A stretch of 64,000 bases of DNA from Streptomyces omiyaensis (GTDB taxonomy: Bacteria; Actinomycetota; Actinomycetes; Streptomycetales; Streptomycetaceae). Shown one piece after another: positions 62,668 through 64,000 of the stretch. The position numbers were made by a program, and so were the translations under genes. Within the stretch, counting starts at the first letter, position 1. Every line of letters begins with the position of its first letter. The notes beneath the pieces were generated by a model. The model searched no databases. It was not told the origin of the DNA and saw only the letters and a list, made by a program, of their open reading frames with translations. The stretch is taken from assembly GCF_014650895.1 (NCBI RefSeq), contig NZ_BMVV01000005.1, positions 124,001 through 188,000 on the forward strand. The letters are read 5' to 3'.

Positions 62668-64000
62668 GCGGGACCTTCATCGGCATGCCGGCCTTCCCGA
62701 AGGCCGCACACGAGGCCGTACGCGACACCACCCTGCGCGCGAACCTGCGCCACGCCACCCACACCATCCGCGACAAGCGGGCGGTCGCCGTGGCCGAGCT
62801 GGCCGACTGGGCGGAGCTCCGCGAGGCGGGCAAGCAGATCAAGACCGAGACCCTGCACAGCCTGGACACCTACCTCGTGCAGCTGGAGGAGGCGGTGACG
62901 GCGGCGGGCGGCACGGTGCACTGGGCGGCGGACGCGGCCGAGGCCAACCAGATCGTCACGGACCTCGTGAAGGCCACCGGCGAGAGCGAGGTCGTCAAGG
63001 TCAAGTCGATGGCCACCCAGGAGATCGGCCTCAACGAGCACCTGGAGGCCGAGGGGATCCGGGCCTACGAGACCGACCTGGCCGAGCTGATCGTGCAGCT
63101 CGGCGAGGACCGGCCCTCGCACATCCTGGTCCCCGCGATCCACCGCAACCGGGGCGAGATCCGTGACATCTTCACGTCCGAGATGGGGAAGTGGGGCCGA
63201 GAGGCACCCGACGACCTGACCGACAGCCCGGTGGAACTGGCGGAGGCAGCCCGGCTGCACCTGCGGGAGAAGTTCCTGCGCGCCAAGGTCGGGATCTCCG
63301 GCGCGAACTTCATGGTCGCCGAGACCGGCACCCTGGTGGTGGTGGAGTCGGAGGGCAACGGGCGGATGTGCCTCACCCTTCCCGAGACGCTGATCTCGGT
63401 CGTCGGCATCGAGAAGGTGGTGCCCACCTGGCGGGACCTGGAGGTCTTCCTCCAGACCCTCCCCCGCTCCTCCACCGCCGAACGCATGAACCCGTACACC
63501 AGCACCTGGACCGGAACGACGGACGGGGACGGCCCGAGCGCCTTCCACCTGGTGCTCCTCGACAACGGCCGCACCGACGCCCTCGCCGACGAGGTCGGCC
63601 GGCAGGCCCTGCGCTGCATCCGCTGCTCCGCCTGCCTCAACGTCTGCCCGGTCTACGAGCGGGCCGGCGGGCACGCCTACGGCTCCGTCTACCCCGGCCC
63701 CATCGGCGCGATCCTCACCCCCCAACTGCGCGGCACCACCAGCGAGGTCGACGCCTCCCTCCCCTACGCCTCCTCCCTCTGCGGCGCCTGCTACGACGTC
63801 TGCCCCGTCGCCATCGACATCCCCGAAGTCCTCGTCCACCTCCGCGAGAAGGTCGCCGGCCAGGGCGGGAAGGGGCACCGCCTCGAAAAGGTTGCGATGA
63901 AAGCCGCCGGGTGGGTCCTCGACCACCCTGGGGTCCTCGCGGCCGGCGAGCGCGCTGCTTCGAAGACCCGGGCCCTGCACCCGAGGAAGCTGCCCGGCCC
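62664..64000 (+). CDS. lldF: L-lactate oxidation iron-sulfur protein LldF/LutB (C-terminus beyond window)
   Basis: The ATG overlaps the lldE stop (ATGA), and the frame stays open through 445 codons to the end of the window, so the last part is missing. The N-terminal two-thirds is the LUD domain (TETLHSLDTYLVQLEEAV, SMATQEIGLNEHLEAEGI, VGISGANFMVAETGTLVVVESEGNGRM). It is followed by two ferredoxin-type cluster motifs, CIRCSACLNVCPVY near residue 315 and CGACYDVCPVAI near residue 373. This matches LldF/LutB (YkgF), the central electron-transfer subunit of the LutABC complex. LldG/LutC is expected just beyond the window. Confidence 0.93.
   Translation, partial: MSGTFIGMPAFPKAAHEAVRDTTLRANLRHATHTIRDKRAVAVAELADWAELREAGKQIKTETLHSLDTYLVQLEEAVTAAGGTVHWAADAAEANQIVTDLVKATGESEVVKVKSMATQEIGLNEHLEAEGIRAYETDLAELIVQLGEDRPSHILVPAIHRNRGEIRDIFTSEMGKWGREAPDDLTDSPVELAEAARLHLREKFLRAKVGISGANFMVAETGTLVVVESEGNGRMCLTLPETLISVVGIEKVVPTWRDLEVFLQTLPRSSTAERMNPYTSTWTGTTDGDGPSAFHLVLLDNGRTDALADEVGRQALRCIRCSACLNVCPVYERAGGHAYGSVYPGPIGAILTPQLRGTTSEVDASLPYASSLCGACYDVCPVAIDIPEVLVHLREKVAGQGGKGHRLEKVAMKAAGWVLDHPGVLAAGERAASKTRALHPRKLPG

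Noticed and set aside
62511..63980. A 489-residue minus-strand open frame at the right end
   Set aside because: The plus frame from 62664 encodes LldF with two ferredoxin motifs and stays open to the window end; the minus frame is its shadow.
1..64000. CRISPR arrays, insertion sequences, integrases, tRNA genes or phage genes
   Set aside because: None were seen: no regular spaced repeats, no transposase or integrase motifs, and no cloverleaf or CCA-ended tRNA pattern was noticed by eye.

Overview
The window is very GC-rich, uses GTG starts freely and has many 4-base ATGA/GTGA gene overlaps. Together with 19-bp DmdR/IdeR-type iron boxes, a catechol-peptide NRPS cluster and LacI-controlled sugar operons, this points to Streptomyces or a close actinomycete. 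No rRNA, tRNA, CRISPR array, insertion sequence or prophage gene was seen. Assignments rest on motifs read by eye; no database search was run.

Region 1 (1-29.7 kb) is an iron-regulated siderophore locus. On the minus strand are two FecCD permeases, a FepC-type ATPase and the start of a lipoprotein binding protein. On the plus strand are an AraC-type regulator, MbtH, a free aryl carrier protein, an EntS-like exporter, two NRPSs (C-A-PCP-C-A-PCP-C-A-PCP-E and C-A-PCP-C-A-PCP-TE) and the 2,3-dihydroxybenzoate (DHB) genes dhbA, dhbC, dhbE and dhbB. A NAGS-like acetyltransferase shares an iron box with the carrier protein. Pocket residues read by eye suggest DHB-Gly-(cationic)-D-Ser-(cationic)-N5-hydroxyornithine, a mixed catecholate/hydroxamate ligand. 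Four 19-bp iron boxes sit at the expected promoters.

Region 2 (29.8-39.9 kb) is a rhamnoside locus: an exported GH3 enzyme with a PA14-like insert, a GH78 alpha-L-rhamnosidase with no signal peptide, a CUT1 ABC importer and a divergent LacI regulator with two candidate operators.

Region 3 (40.1-55.7 kb) is aromatic catabolism. A NodD-like LysR regulator and an MFS transporter stand beside a run of FAH-family hydrolase, cyclase-family hydrolase, FAD monooxygenase, ACMSD-like amidohydrolase, VOC extradiol dioxygenase, second FAH protein, two SDRs and a CoA transferase pair. A gentisate block follows: 3-hydroxybenzoate 6-hydroxylase-like enzyme, gentisate 1,2-dioxygenase, fumarylpyruvate-hydrolase-like FAH protein and MarR regulator.

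Region 4 (55.7-64.0 kb) is L-rhamnose catabolism: a LacI repressor with two near-identical operators, RhaI, a fused rhamnulose-1-P aldolase/dehydrogenase, RhaB, and the lactate-oxidation genes lldE and lldF (lldF is cut by the window end). The fused enzyme should yield DHAP and L-lactate, and Lld/Lut would take lactate to pyruvate.

The aromatic block lies between two rhamnose blocks, beside a regulator of the flavonoid-sensing NodD type. The most interesting reading is a plant flavonoid-rhamnoside (or other phenolic rhamnoside) utilisation island that handles both the sugar and the aglycone. That reading is an inference from gene context.
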